64,000 nt of DNA from Alistipes communis (GTDB taxonomy: Bacteria > Bacteroidota > Bacteroidia > Bacteroidales > Rikenellaceae). Position 1 is the stretch's first letter. Every line of letters starts with the position of its first letter. Below are positions 38,347-46,968 of the stretch, one piece after another. The notes beneath the pieces were generated by a model, which saw only the letters and a list, made by a program, of their open reading frames with translations, was not told the DNA's origin and did no database searches. The translations under genes and the position numbers were made by a program. Location: positions 3,237,348-3,301,347 of the forward strand of contig NZ_AP019735.1 in NCBI RefSeq assembly GCF_006542665.1, in the 5' to 3' direction.

Positions 38347-38388
38347 CAAAGGTAGACAAGAAAACTAAAAAAACAAAAATAGTTTTCT
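38347..38388 (-). promoter_or_regulatory. Efflux operon promoter with candidate TetR operator
   Basis: On the minus strand TACCTTTG (38347-38354) fits the -7 box. The inverted repeat AGAAAACTA (38359-38367) and TAGTTTTCT (38380-38388), 12 bases apart, covers the -33 region, where TTTG occurs at about 38371-38375. Such placement is typical of a repressor operator. Confidence 0.6.
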
Positions 38389-38921
38389 CTTTTTTGCGAT
38401 GAATTTCCCGGAAGAACTCTCCGATTCGGCTTATTTCAGGATCAATATGCTATATTTCAGATATTTAAAAAAAGATCAAAACCATATTTTCACGTCGCAC
38501 TATCAGATATTATATCTGCGACAACTCGCTCTTCATACCACGTCCAGCCGCCTAAAAGGAGCTTCTGAAAAGACACGACCCCGAACGAAAGAATTCCATC
38601 AGGCAATTCATCCCCGCCCAACCCTGTCTCCGTTATTCCGCCCCGTATACAGACACAGGCTCCGGCGGGCGGTGAAGCGTCATCCGGAACGACGATATAC
38701 CGCAAAAAAGGAGTATGAAAAATCGGGAAACGGCAGCGGTCGCATCACACGCACGGCGAACCGCAGGCGAGACATCCGGCACCTCCTGTCCGACAGGCAG
38801 GTATGGCCGGAAACCCGCCGAGAAAGAATACCGGCCGGATTGCGGCGGCCCGGCACAACGGGGTTCGCTCGCGCCTGCCGACCGTCGCCGGCAACGGCTG
38901 AGGGGCTGGAAACGGCAGTGG
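38389..38921. other. Intergenic region without a supported gene
   Basis: The 533 bases upstream of tetR hold a 15-base palindrome CAGATATTATATCTG (38504-38518) in an AT-rich first part. A GC-rich second part contains an 18-base imperfect direct repeat (38726-38743 and 38908-38925, two mismatches), the second copy running into the end of the HD gene. A + strand frame from 38399 lacks convincing coding character. Confidence 0.45.
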
Positions 38922-39557
38922 TCACGCCTCGCGGCGAAGTTCGTCGTCGTAGAGTTCGTCGAACCGCACACGCAACTGCCGGTCGTCGCGGATAACGGCA
39001 CGCAACTCGTCCAGACGGGAGGCGTTTTCCGATTCGGGCAGCCACAGACGCAAATACCCGCCTTCGCCGTACTTCGTCCGCAGATGTTCGGCAAAACGGG
39101 CGAACTGCCCCTCCCGATCGAGTTCGGGAGCGTGTTCCAACCCGTACTGCACCGTCCGCCGCAATGTCGTTTCACAGTCGATCACCCGATCGGCTTCGGC
39201 CACGATACGGCCATAGATCGTTCGGGGCGGACGTCCCGACGACGCGCGGTGATCCTCCGCCGCCTCGGCGATCGTCGCCACCTCCGCCTCCGTGAACCAG
39301 CGCCGCAGGTTCCGATCCCCGCGCACGATGCGCGCCGACGCCTCGTGGTGCCGCTCGCGCCCCTCCCGCAGCCCCGTATCGTGGTAGGCCGCCACGGCAT
39401 AGACCATATCGGGATTCACCTCGTAATATCGAGCCAAACGCAGGCTCGCAGCGATCACCGTCAGCGCATGGTCGCGCCGGTGCGCCCGATCGAACGCATC
39501 GTAACGAGGCAGAATCTCGCGTTCGACATACCGGATCAACTCTTCATTCACATTCAT
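38922..39557 (-). CDS. HD domain hydrolase
   Basis: The 211-residue cytosolic protein has the HD metal-site residues His30 (RRDHA), His59-Asp60 (AAYHDTG) and the later EDHRASS and EADRVID motifs, as in predicted phosphohydrolases of the HDIG/YfbR-like type. Substrate is unknown. The ATG at 39557 lies 5 bases from a good promoter box, so this mRNA may be leaderless; a GTG at 39551 is the only close alternative. Confidence 0.88.
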   Translation of the reverse strand: MNVNEELIRYVEREILPRYDAFDRAHRRDHALTVIAASLRLARYYEVNPDMVYAVAAYHDTGLREGRERHHEASARIVRGDRNLRRWFTEAEVATIAEAAEDHRASSGRPPRTIYGRIVAEADRVIDCETTLRRTVQYGLEHAPELDREGQFARFAEHLRTKYGEGGYLRLWLPESENASRLDELRAVIRDDRQLRVRFDELYDDELRREA

Positions 39558-39562
39558 CTCCG

Positions 39563-39570
39563 CAAAAGTA
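39563..39570 (-). promoter_or_regulatory. Candidate -7 box TACTTTTG abutting the HD gene
   Basis: Exact TAnnTTTG match on the minus strand, ending 5 bases before the ATG at 39557. Confidence 0.55.
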
Positions 39571-39626
39571 GAAAAAAAGAGCGTCGTTCCGCGCGGGAAC
39601 GACGCAAATCCGCCGACGGAATCCGG

Positions 39627-40169
39627 TTACTCCGCTTTCGGAGTCTCCGGCTCCGACGGCTCGGCAGCGGCGGCAGGCGCCGCGGATTCGACCGGAGCGG
39701 CGATCTGCTTGGGATTGGGGCCGTACTTGTTCTCGCCCGCCTGCGAATCGAAACACATCCAGACGATCATCCAGACGGCAGTGATCATCAGCACTGCGAA
39801 TCCGACCCCCGTCAACGCCATTCCGCTGCCCTTTCCGCCCAGCATCAGCACGCTGCCGATCATCATCAGGATCGTACAGACGAACGCCACGCCGTAGTAG
39901 CCGGCCAGCCACCAGCCGCTGCGACCGATATCGTGCAGACGGCGTACCACCACTGTCAATGTCGGCAGAAAAACGAAGAGCCCGTAAAGCGTCGTCAGAT
40001 AGCGCGGCGACGTCGGATTGTCGGGAGTCGCCCCGAAAAGCAGAATATCGAGCAGCATCGTCACGACCACGAAAACCACATTGAACAACGTGAACATCCA
40101 GTACTCCTTGCGGCGCGCACGTCCCTCGAAAGTCACATACTTCCTAATACAAGTCAACCACCATTTCAT
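39627..40169 (-). CDS. DUF805 membrane protein (copy 1)
   Basis: The 180-residue protein begins MKWWLTCIRKYVTFEGRARRKEYWMFTLFN, the DUF805 signature, and has four membrane segments, the conserved VVRRLHDIGRSGWW loop, and a C-terminal GENKYGPNP followed by an alanine and proline-rich tail. Function is unknown. It is a tandem paralogue of the next gene upstream, separated by 12 bases. Confidence 0.9.
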   Translation of the reverse strand: MKWWLTCIRKYVTFEGRARRKEYWMFTLFNVVFVVVTMLLDILLFGATPDNPTSPRYLTTLYGLFVFLPTLTVVVRRLHDIGRSGWWLAGYYGVAFVCTILMMIGSVLMLGGKGSGMALTGVGFAVLMITAVWMIVWMCFDSQAGENKYGPNPKQIAAPVESAAPAAAAEPSEPETPKAE

Positions 40170-40181
40170 AAACTATCGATT

Positions 40182-40790
40182 TTAAGTTAAACGATCCGTA
40201 ACACACTCCGCATCCCCTGCGTCCGCCGCCGGAACCTCCGCCGTGGGATCGGCGCCATACCGATTCTCCCCTTTCTCGGAACCGATGCACATCGCCGCGA
40301 TACCTGCCGCCGACAACAGCGCCAATGCCAGCAGCATCGGCCGCACTACGATCCAGATCGCCGCAGCCGACTGCTGTCCAGACAGACCTTCCAAAGCACC
40401 GTCCTCGGCAAATTGCATATACGATGTCGACATCCAATAAAAGCAGACCCAATAAAGCGCATAGTAGCCCACCAGCCATTTGCCGCTCAGCCCGATGTCG
40501 TGCAGCCGACGCACCCGCACGGCCAACCCGGGCAGGAAGGTGGCGAGCATCCAGCCGTACACGAGCAGGAGCGACCCGGCGACAGCCAACGTATAGGCCG
40601 TCGCATGCTCCGCCGCATCCCCGCCTTCGGCAACGCTCTTATAGATCACTGCTCCGAGCAGGACGAGACCGACCGCCAGAAGCAACAGATAGACGAGCGT
40701 GTTGAACAGCGTAAACATCCAGAACTCCCGCCGGCGGGCGCGCCCGCGGAAATTGACGTAATTACGCATACATTTGAGCCACCATTTCAT
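40182..40790 (-). CDS. DUF805 membrane protein (copy 2)
   Basis: The 202-residue paralogue starts MKWWLKCMRNYVNFRGRARRREFWMFTLFN and shares the VRRLHDIGLSGKWL loop and GENRYGADP end with its neighbour. A longer loop between the first two membrane segments distinguishes it. The pair is co-transcribed from the promoter at 40880. Confidence 0.9.
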   Translation of the reverse strand: MKWWLKCMRNYVNFRGRARRREFWMFTLFNTLVYLLLLAVGLVLLGAVIYKSVAEGGDAAEHATAYTLAVAGSLLLVYGWMLATFLPGLAVRVRRLHDIGLSGKWLVGYYALYWVCFYWMSTSYMQFAEDGALEGLSGQQSAAAIWIVVRPMLLALALLSAAGIAAMCIGSEKGENRYGADPTAEVPAADAGDAECVTDRLT

Positions 40791-40879
40791 CGCACAAGAG
40801 GATTTGTTTTCAACCGTTGCCGTCCGGCCGCCGATCTCCGCCGCGGCCCGGAACCGTCGGGATTCATTCCCGCCATGTA

Positions 40880-40887
40880 CAAATATA
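40880..40887 (-). promoter_or_regulatory. Candidate -7 box TATATTTG for the DUF805 pair
   Basis: Exact match on the minus strand, giving a leader of about 85 bases. Confidence 0.55.
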
Positions 40888-41082
40888 GAGAAAAAATCGC
40901 AGAACCGTCACCGCCTTCCTCGAAAAAGCAAAAAAGACCGGATTTCCGGGATTGTTCAGATTTTCGGCTGGTTACGAACGTCAGTCCGCACATCCTCAGC
41001 CCGTTCCACCCTGCACCGCCTCCCCTGCACAGCCAGACCGTCGCCCGCACGCGCACAAGGAAGTGCGACGACCGCCTGCAAC

Positions 41083-41107
41083 AAAAACAGCAGACCCGAA
41101 GGTCTGC
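41083..41107 (-). terminator. Terminator of the peptide transporter gene
   Basis: On the minus strand GCAGACC pairs with GGTCTGC around a TTCG tetraloop (41090-41107), followed by TGTTTTTG. Confidence 0.8.
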
Positions 41108-41144
41108 CGTTTTCACGTATATATCGCGTGTACCGCACGGAGTC

Positions 41145-42677
41145 CTATGCGTCTGTCGTGACGCTCTCGAGTTTCTTCATCATCGAGAACATAAAGACCG
41201 CAGAGAGGAGACAGAGGACGATGAATACCGTCCAGACGGCCCACAGAGGAATTCCGCCCCAAAGGAACCCGCCGACGGCTACGAGCAGATTGCCGATGGC
41301 CGTAGCACCGAACCAGCCACCCATCATCATCCCCTTATATTGGGGAGGCGCCACTTTCGAGACGAACGAAATACCCATCGGTGAAAGCAACAGTTCGGCG
41401 AAAGTCAACACGAGATAGGTCGAGATGAGCCAGTTCGACGAGACGAGCGGCACTTGCTCGCCAGCCTCCACAGCCGCTTCCTGCGCATCGGGCGTGAGCA
41501 ATCCGAGCGAACCGACGGCCATGATGGCGAACCCCGCCGAAGCCACCAGCATCCCGTAGGCGATCTTACGCGGCGCCGAAGGTTCCTTGCCCCTGCGGGC
41601 CAGTGCCGAGAAGATAGCTATCGAAACCGGCGTGAGCGCTACGACATAGAAAGGATTGAACTGCTGGAAGATCGGGGCCGAAACGGCAACAGGCCCGTTC
41701 AGATTCAGATATTTATAATAGAGGACAGCCACCACGCCCGCCACGATGCTGCCGGCAACGACGCGGCCTCGGGTCGTCTCGGACTGAAAGAGCGAGAAGA
41801 GAGCGTAGACCCCGATGATGATCAGCACGAGGTTCCACACGCTGAAAAACATGCTCTGGAAACCCTCCGAGCTCTTTTCGTTGAACTCATTGGCGAAGTA
41901 GGTCAGTGTCAGCCCATTCTGGTGGAAAGCCATCCAGAAGAAAATCACCACGGCGAAAACGAGGCAGAGGGCGATGATACGCTGGCGCATCTCGCCAGCC
42001 GAAAGTTTTTTCTCCGCCACGGCCTTCTCGCCGCTCTTGCTCTTGCCGCCCTCGATGTGGCGGAAGGAGGAGCGGAAGGTGTAATAAATCCCCATTGAGA
42101 TGATAAGCGCCACGCACGCCACGGCGAACGAGAAGTGGTAGGCGTCGTTCGACGAGAACCCGAGGCTCGTCTCAGCCCACTCCTTGATCTCGACGGCGGC
42201 CGTCGGAGCGAAAAGGGCCCCCACGTTGATGGCCATGTAGAAGATCGAAAAAGCCTCGTCGCGCTTCGAGGCATACTTCGGATCGTCGTAGAGATTGCCG
42301 ACCATCACTTGCAGGTTGCCCTTGAAAAGCCCTGTGCCGACACTGATGAAAATCAAGGCTGCCAACATGCCGATCATCGCCAGCGTGTCGCTGCCAAGCG
42401 GAAGCGAGAGCAACAGATAGCCGGCAAACATCACGGTAATACCGATGGTCACCATCTTTCCGTAGCCGAACTTGTCGGCCAGAACACCGCCGACGAGCGG
42501 CATGAAATAGACGAGGCCGAGGAACGTACTGTAAATGGCTCCCGCCACACCGGCCTCCAAACCGAAGTTGGCACGCAGGAAGAGCGCGAAGACGGCCAGC
42601 ATGGTGTAGTAGCCGAACCGCTCGCCGGTATTGGCAAGCGCCAGCGCGTACAGCCCTTTGGGTTGTCCTTTAAACAT
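41145..42677 (-). CDS. Proton-dependent oligopeptide transporter (POT/PTR family)
   Basis: The 510-residue inner-membrane symporter imports di- and tripeptides. It begins with the family motif NTGERFGYYTMLAVFALFLR (ExxERFxYY) and has about 14 hydrophobic segments, GTGLFKGNLQVMVGNLY and FSIFYMAINVGALFAP (the second PTR signature). The ATG at 42677 is chosen because the sequence upstream to 43016 is non-conserved and spans the promoter. Confidence 0.94.
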   Translation of the reverse strand: MFKGQPKGLYALALANTGERFGYYTMLAVFALFLRANFGLEAGVAGAIYSTFLGLVYFMPLVGGVLADKFGYGKMVTIGITVMFAGYLLLSLPLGSDTLAMIGMLAALIFISVGTGLFKGNLQVMVGNLYDDPKYASKRDEAFSIFYMAINVGALFAPTAAVEIKEWAETSLGFSSNDAYHFSFAVACVALIISMGIYYTFRSSFRHIEGGKSKSGEKAVAEKKLSAGEMRQRIIALCLVFAVVIFFWMAFHQNGLTLTYFANEFNEKSSEGFQSMFFSVWNLVLIIIGVYALFSLFQSETTRGRVVAGSIVAGVVAVLYYKYLNLNGPVAVSAPIFQQFNPFYVVALTPVSIAIFSALARRGKEPSAPRKIAYGMLVASAGFAIMAVGSLGLLTPDAQEAAVEAGEQVPLVSSNWLISTYLVLTFAELLLSPMGISFVSKVAPPQYKGMMMGGWFGATAIGNLLVAVGGFLWGGIPLWAVWTVFIVLCLLSAVFMFSMMKKLESVTTDA

Positions 42678-43113
42678 AGAGCGGATTATTTTTGGGTTAT
42701 TTGAATCTCGTGCGGAATTTTCATTGCCGACAAATATAGCAAAAAATTCGGAAAAAGAGACCTCCGCAGGCGAAAAAAGCACGACCGGATTCACCATGCC
42801 GCCCTTGTTACGAACGGGATGCGACCCCGCAGGGCAGGACGGCGGCCTACCCGATTCCGTTCGTCGGCGATCTTCCGGAAGGTCGCCCGTACGAACGGAA
42901 TCCCGTCGGAATCCGACGGATCCGGAGCGGGAGACCGGCTCGTTCGGATTCGATCCGGACGGACACGCAGGTTTCGGACGCCGCACCTTTCGACCGTTTC
43001 CAGCCGAATCGACCATTTATCCGGCACTATCGCCCTCCAATCCGGAATCGAGTTCCAAACCGATGCCTAACTTACCTGCGGCATATGCCGTAAAATCATT
43101 AATTTTTCACATT
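42678..43113. other. Intergenic region with nested hairpins
   Basis: The 436 bases between divergent genes hold the POT promoter at the left and a GC-rich, hairpin-dense middle. GATTCCGTTCGT (42853-42864) pairs with 42891-42902, enclosing a second stem 42866-42876 with 42877-42887, and a third 8-bp stem follows at 42903-42919. No gene is seen. Confidence 0.55.
42731..42738 (-). promoter_or_regulatory. Candidate -7 box TATATTTG for the POT gene
   Basis: Exact match on the minus strand, 54 bases upstream of the ATG at 42677. Confidence 0.6.
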
Positions 43114-43476
43114 ATGTGTTATTCCAATCACCATCATCGCTTTCGCGACAAGGCGATCCAGCAATTCGATGCGCTTTTCTACGAGAAGGGCAACCTGCGC
43201 CGCTGTCACTACCGGATCTGGTACGACCTTGCACACCGCATCTGGGGAATTTCCTACAAGAGCTACCTCAGCGCGCTGCGCAAGGACGTGAGCGACGTCC
43301 CCGACATGCCGCCGCAGGCATCCGAAGCGTTGAAGGCTCTGATCGGATCGCTGTTGCACAACGCACCGGAGTGGAAACGCAAACGCTATGTCCATCGGCG
43401 GCGACTCCCCGAAGCACTCGCCGGGCAGGAACGTCCCCGCAATCGGACCGCAGCGCTCGAACCCTTCCGACGATAA
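43114..43476 (+). CDS. Hypothetical protein of 120 residues
   Basis: I do not recognise the family. The product starts MCYSNHHHRFRDKAIQQFD, is rich in Arg, His and Tyr, has no signal peptide or membrane segment, and appears helical (FDALFYEKGNLRRCHYRIWYDLAHRIW). The C-terminal 35 residues are strongly basic and low in conserved-looking features. An AT-rich leader precedes it and a good terminator follows, which supports expression; a nucleic-acid-binding role is only a guess. Confidence 0.6.
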   Translation: MCYSNHHHRFRDKAIQQFDALFYEKGNLRRCHYRIWYDLAHRIWGISYKSYLSALRKDVSDVPDMPPQASEALKALIGSLLHNAPEWKRKRYVHRRRLPEALAGQERPRNRTAALEPFRR

Positions 43477-43487
43477 TCCGTCCGCAG

Positions 43488-43514
43488 CCCCGGCCTTTGA
43501 AGGCCGGGGTTGTT
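43488..43514 (+). terminator. Terminator after the 43114 gene
   Basis: CCCCGGCCTT pairs perfectly with AAGGCCGGGG around a 2-base loop, followed by TTGTT. Confidence 0.75.
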
Positions 43515-43622
43515 CGCAACGGTACCGCGAACCTTCGGTGCGGACGACGACCGCCTGCCGGCGTTTTCCGCACGCCGAACCGGAACTTTCCGTTCCGGAA
43601 GGCCGGAATCGCAAATTTTTTG

Positions 43623-43630
43623 TATATTTG
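43623..43630 (+). promoter_or_regulatory. Candidate -7 box TATATTTG for glgB
   Basis: Exact match 32 bases upstream of the glgB ATG, preceded by an AT-rich stretch. Confidence 0.6.
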
Positions 43631-43661
43631 GGGAATAACCGTACCACGAAAACGTCGCCTT

Positions 43662-45689
43662 ATGGAAAACTCACACCGTCTGAAAATGGTCGAACGCGAC
43701 GAATGGCTCCGTCCCGTCGAAGGGCAACTCCTCGCCCGTCACGAAGCCTACGAGAAGCGGCTCGACGAGATACGCCGCACGGCGGGATCGCTCGTTGACT
43801 ACGCCAACGGCCACCGGTATTTCGGCTGGCAATACGACTCAACGCTCGAAGGGTGGTGGTTCCGCGAATGGCTGCCCGGCGCCTGCGACGTTTACCTGTT
43901 CGGCGACTTCAACGGCTGGCAACGCACCGAACTGCGTCTGGACAAAGACGCTCAAGGGGTGTGGAGCATCTTCCTGCCCGAGGCCATGTACGGCCACCGG
44001 CTCCGGCACGGATCGCTCTACAAGATCCACGTCCACGGCCGCAACGGCTGGCTCGACCGGATTCCGGCCTACGCCACGCGCGTAGTGCAGGACGAGCGGA
44101 CGAAGGACTTCACGGCGCAGTTCTGGATTCCGCGTCCCTTCGACTGGTCGGACGACACGTTCGACATCGCCCGCCATGACGAACTGCTCATCTACGAAGC
44201 CCACGTAGGCATGGCGCAGGAACGGCCCGGCGTGGGCACCTACCGCGAATTCGCCGACCGGATTCTGCCCGTCATCGCGCGCGACGGCTACAACACCGTG
44301 CAGTTGATGGCCGTAGCCGAGCACCCCTACTACGGTTCGTTCGGCTACCACGTATCGAGCCTTTTCGCACCGTCGTCGCGCTTCGGAACGCCCGAAGAAC
44401 TGAAAGGATTGATTCGCCGCGCACACGAGCTGGGCCTGGCCGTCATCATGGATCTCGTCCACTCGCACTATGTCCGCAACCTCAACGAAGGAATCAACGA
44501 ACTGGACGGCACCGACCACCTCTACTCGCCCGCAGGCCCCGCCGGCGACCAGCCGCACTGGGACTCGAAACTCTTCGACTACGGAAAACCGCAGGTCGAA
44601 CATTTCCTGCTGTCGAACATCAAATACTGGCTCGAAGAGTACCGTTTCGACGGGTTCCGCTTCGACGGCGTCACGTCGATGCTCTATCACCACCACGGCT
44701 ACGTCGCCTTCGACAGCCGCGACCGCTATTTCGACGAAGGGGTCAACGAAGGGGCGATCACCTATCTCTCGCTGGCCAACCGGCTCGCCCACGACCTGCG
44801 TCCCTCCTGCGTCACGATCGCCGAAGACGTGAGCGGAATGCCGGGCATCTGCTTCCCGCAGGAGGAGGGAGGCGTCGGGTTCGACTACCGGCTCGGCATG
44901 GCGATTCCCGACTACTGGATCAAGCAGATCGAAGAGGTACCCGACGAACAGTGGGACATCCGCGAGATGTGGTCGGTGATGACCGACCGCCTGCCGGGCG
45001 TCAAGACCGTCGCCTACGCCGAATCGCACGACCAGGCCCTCGTGGGCGACAAGACGATCGCCTTCCGGCTCATGGACAAGGAGATGTACACCCACATGGA
45101 TCGTGCGTCGGAAAACCTCACGATCGACCGCGGCATGGCGCTGCACAAGATGATCCGGCTAATGACCGTCTCGACCGGCGGCGACGCCTATCTCAACTTC
45201 ATGGGCAACGAATTCGGACACCCCGAATGGATCGACTTCCCGCGCGAAGGCAACGGCTGGAGCTACGCTCACGCCCGCCGGCAGTGGTCGCTCGCCGAGG
45301 ACGGTCTGCTGCGTTACTCGTGGCTGGGGGCATTCGACCGGGCAATGCTCGCGCTGGTCAAACGCTACGGCATATTGCGCGACGGCTATCCCTACTGCCT
45401 GCAAATGGACGACCGCAACCAGACGATCGCCTTTTCGCACGGGCGGCTCGTCTTCGTCTTCAACTGGCATCCGGCAGCATCGATCCCCGACTACCGCTGC
45501 CGAGTGCGCGAAGCCGGACGCTACGAGTTGATCCTCTCGACCGACGAACGCCGTTTCGGCGGCACCGAACGCGCCCGCATCGGCAGCGAACACTTCTCTT
45601 CACCCGCAGACAACGGCGACGGCACGACCTCGCCCGCGATCAGCATCTACAACACCTCGCGCACGGCGGCGGTATATCTGCTCCAATAA
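43662..45689 (+). CDS. glgB: 1,4-alpha-glucan branching enzyme (GH13)
   Basis: The 675-residue enzyme makes alpha-1,6 branches in glycogen. A CBM48-like N-terminal domain (VYLFGDFNGWQRTELRL) precedes the GH13 barrel with catalytic Asp335 (RFDGV), Glu388 (IAEDVSG) and Asp457 (ESHDQALVGDKT), then GGDAYLNFMGNEFGHPEW and a C-terminal beta domain. It resembles the eukaryotic-type GlgB of Bacteroidota in length. Debranching enzymes look different at these motifs. No other glycogen genes are adjacent. Confidence 0.93.
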   Translation: MENSHRLKMVERDEWLRPVEGQLLARHEAYEKRLDEIRRTAGSLVDYANGHRYFGWQYDSTLEGWWFREWLPGACDVYLFGDFNGWQRTELRLDKDAQGVWSIFLPEAMYGHRLRHGSLYKIHVHGRNGWLDRIPAYATRVVQDERTKDFTAQFWIPRPFDWSDDTFDIARHDELLIYEAHVGMAQERPGVGTYREFADRILPVIARDGYNTVQLMAVAEHPYYGSFGYHVSSLFAPSSRFGTPEELKGLIRRAHELGLAVIMDLVHSHYVRNLNEGINELDGTDHLYSPAGPAGDQPHWDSKLFDYGKPQVEHFLLSNIKYWLEEYRFDGFRFDGVTSMLYHHHGYVAFDSRDRYFDEGVNEGAITYLSLANRLAHDLRPSCVTIAEDVSGMPGICFPQEEGGVGFDYRLGMAIPDYWIKQIEEVPDEQWDIREMWSVMTDRLPGVKTVAYAESHDQALVGDKTIAFRLMDKEMYTHMDRASENLTIDRGMALHKMIRLMTVSTGGDAYLNFMGNEFGHPEWIDFPREGNGWSYAHARRQWSLAEDGLLRYSWLGAFDRAMLALVKRYGILRDGYPYCLQMDDRNQTIAFSHGRLVFVFNWHPAASIPDYRCRVREAGRYELILSTDERRFGGTERARIGSEHFSSPADNGDGTTSPAISIYNTSRTAAVYLLQ

Positions 45690-45752
45690 GATATCGATTC
45701 GCGCGTCGGGCGGCAACCGCACCCGTACGGCGAATTGCTCTCACAAGCGGAT

Positions 45753-46478
45753 TCAGCCCTCAACGATGAAATCCACGCCCGCCCTGCGGGCCTGCGAATG
45801 CTGGAATTGCCGCCGAATACGGTAGATACGCCCCTCCTTGCGCAGCCGCGCACCGGTCTGCCGGAAGCGGAACGCGACACCCGCATCGACGCACTGTCGC
45901 CTCAGGTCGAGTACCCAATCGAAATCGCACACACGCGCGTCATCGCCCGACTCGCCCCCGCACGACACCGAATCGATCCGCCCCTCGGCGAGGTAGCGGC
46001 TCAGGTCGAGGCGTTCGAGCAGCGGTTCGCAGATCACCTCGCGGCGGCACAACGGCAGCGAGAGGTAGATCGGCAGCCGATAGTCGGCGCGCTCCTGCGT
46101 CTCGCAGGTACAGCACAGCACCACGTGCGGCCAGCCTTCGCCCCAGTCCGCCGGCAGGCAGGCCGCGACGCGATCGATGCGCTTGGTAATCATCAGGAAG
46201 GTACAGTCGCTCCGCTCGCGGATCATCGCCCACGCTTCGCCGCGCCACGCGTCGGCCTCCTCGATGAAAAAATCGGAGGTGAAACAGGTATAGACCGTCT
46301 GGCCGGGAGGAATCTTGTAACGTCCCGTCCGGTCGCGCCGCACGGGAAGGTCGAAGGCCGCCGTCCTGCGCACCTGCGAAGCATCCTGCTCCCACCGCGC
46401 ATCCTGACGGTAGACATAGCAGCGACGGCATCCCTCGCTCACTTTGCGGCACCCGTGCCACAGATTCCAGCCGGCCAT
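45753..46478 (-). CDS. DUF5131 (phage Gp37/Gp68-like) protein
   Basis: The 241-residue protein starts WNLWHGCRKVSEGCRRCYVY, the family pattern WNPWTGCxxxSxGCxxCY, with Cys10, Cys17 and Cys20 forming a CX6CX2C cluster that may hold an Fe-S centre as in radical-SAM-like folds. Further motifs are TCFTSDFF, FLMITKRIDR, CGGESGDDAR and FRFRQTG. The family occurs in phages and bacterial chromosomes; activity is unknown. It is the last gene of a minus-strand run, 40 bases after the YhcH-like gene. Confidence 0.85.
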   Translation of the reverse strand: MAGWNLWHGCRKVSEGCRRCYVYRQDARWEQDASQVRRTAAFDLPVRRDRTGRYKIPPGQTVYTCFTSDFFIEEADAWRGEAWAMIRERSDCTFLMITKRIDRVAACLPADWGEGWPHVVLCCTCETQERADYRLPIYLSLPLCRREVICEPLLERLDLSRYLAEGRIDSVSCGGESGDDARVCDFDWVLDLRRQCVDAGVAFRFRQTGARLRKEGRIYRIRRQFQHSQARRAGVDFIVEG

Positions 46479-46518
46479 AAAACAGGGAATCGTCCGGAGC
46501 CGAACGGCCCCGGGAACC

Positions 46519-46968
46519 TCAGACGCGCACCTTGACGATCACCTTGCGGATCGTCCCCTCGCCCACCATCGGGGCGTGCGCATCTTCGGGAAAAAGCAGC
46601 GTGAACTGGCCGGGCGTCACCTCGTAGTAGGTCTGCGGCACGTCGTCGTAAAACCGGATGTCCTTCTGCACGTCGAACGCGCCGAGCGGACGGGTCACAC
46701 GGTCGCGCTGGCTCCACCCGAAGGCCTCGCGTTCGCCCCTTACGAGCACCTGAATGTCGAGGTAACGGTCATGAATTTCCAGCTTGGCGTCGGCCGGTCG
46801 TTTCAGATCGACGTCCATCACGTTGATGAAGACATCGTCGCCGTCGATCGCGTGCCGGCCCGCCGGCAACGCGCCGAGATCGGTGGAGAGCAGGTAGTCG
46901 AACGCCTTTTCGAGGCGGGGATTGAGTGCGTAGTAACGCGCACGGTTTTCGAGCGAATCCAGTATCAT
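46519..46968 (-). CDS. YhcH/YjgK/YiaL family protein
   Basis: The 149-residue cupin-like protein (MILDSLENRARYYALNP, EIHDRYLDIQVLVRGEREAFGW, FTLLFPEDAHAPMVG) belongs to the DUF386 family. The HxD and HAP motifs could bind a metal. Members are linked to sialic acid and galactoside metabolism and to biofilm control, but no such genes lie here. The ATG at 46968 overlaps the stop of the EEP gene by 4 bases, and the sequence upstream of it is not family-like. Confidence 0.9.
   Translation of the reverse strand: MILDSLENRARYYALNPRLEKAFDYLLSTDLGALPAGRHAIDGDDVFINVMDVDLKRPADAKLEIHDRYLDIQVLVRGEREAFGWSQRDRVTRPLGAFDVQKDIRFYDDVPQTYYEVTPGQFTLLFPEDAHAPMVGEGTIRKVIVKVRV

Larger units (their letters stand above)
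40791..41144. other. Intergenic region with promoter and terminator
   Basis: The 354-base gap carries the promoter of the DUF805 pair and the terminator of the peptide transporter gene; no gene is seen between them. Confidence 0.55.

Noticed and set aside
38399..38995. A 198-residue frame on the + strand upstream of tetR
   Set aside because: Only the first part is not Arg-rich; the rest is shadow-like and overlaps the HD gene end. No family is recognisable.
42678..43016. N-terminal extension of the POT transporter by 113 residues
   Set aside because: It is Arg, Ser and Pro-rich, unlike any POT N-terminus, and contains the promoter box at 42731.
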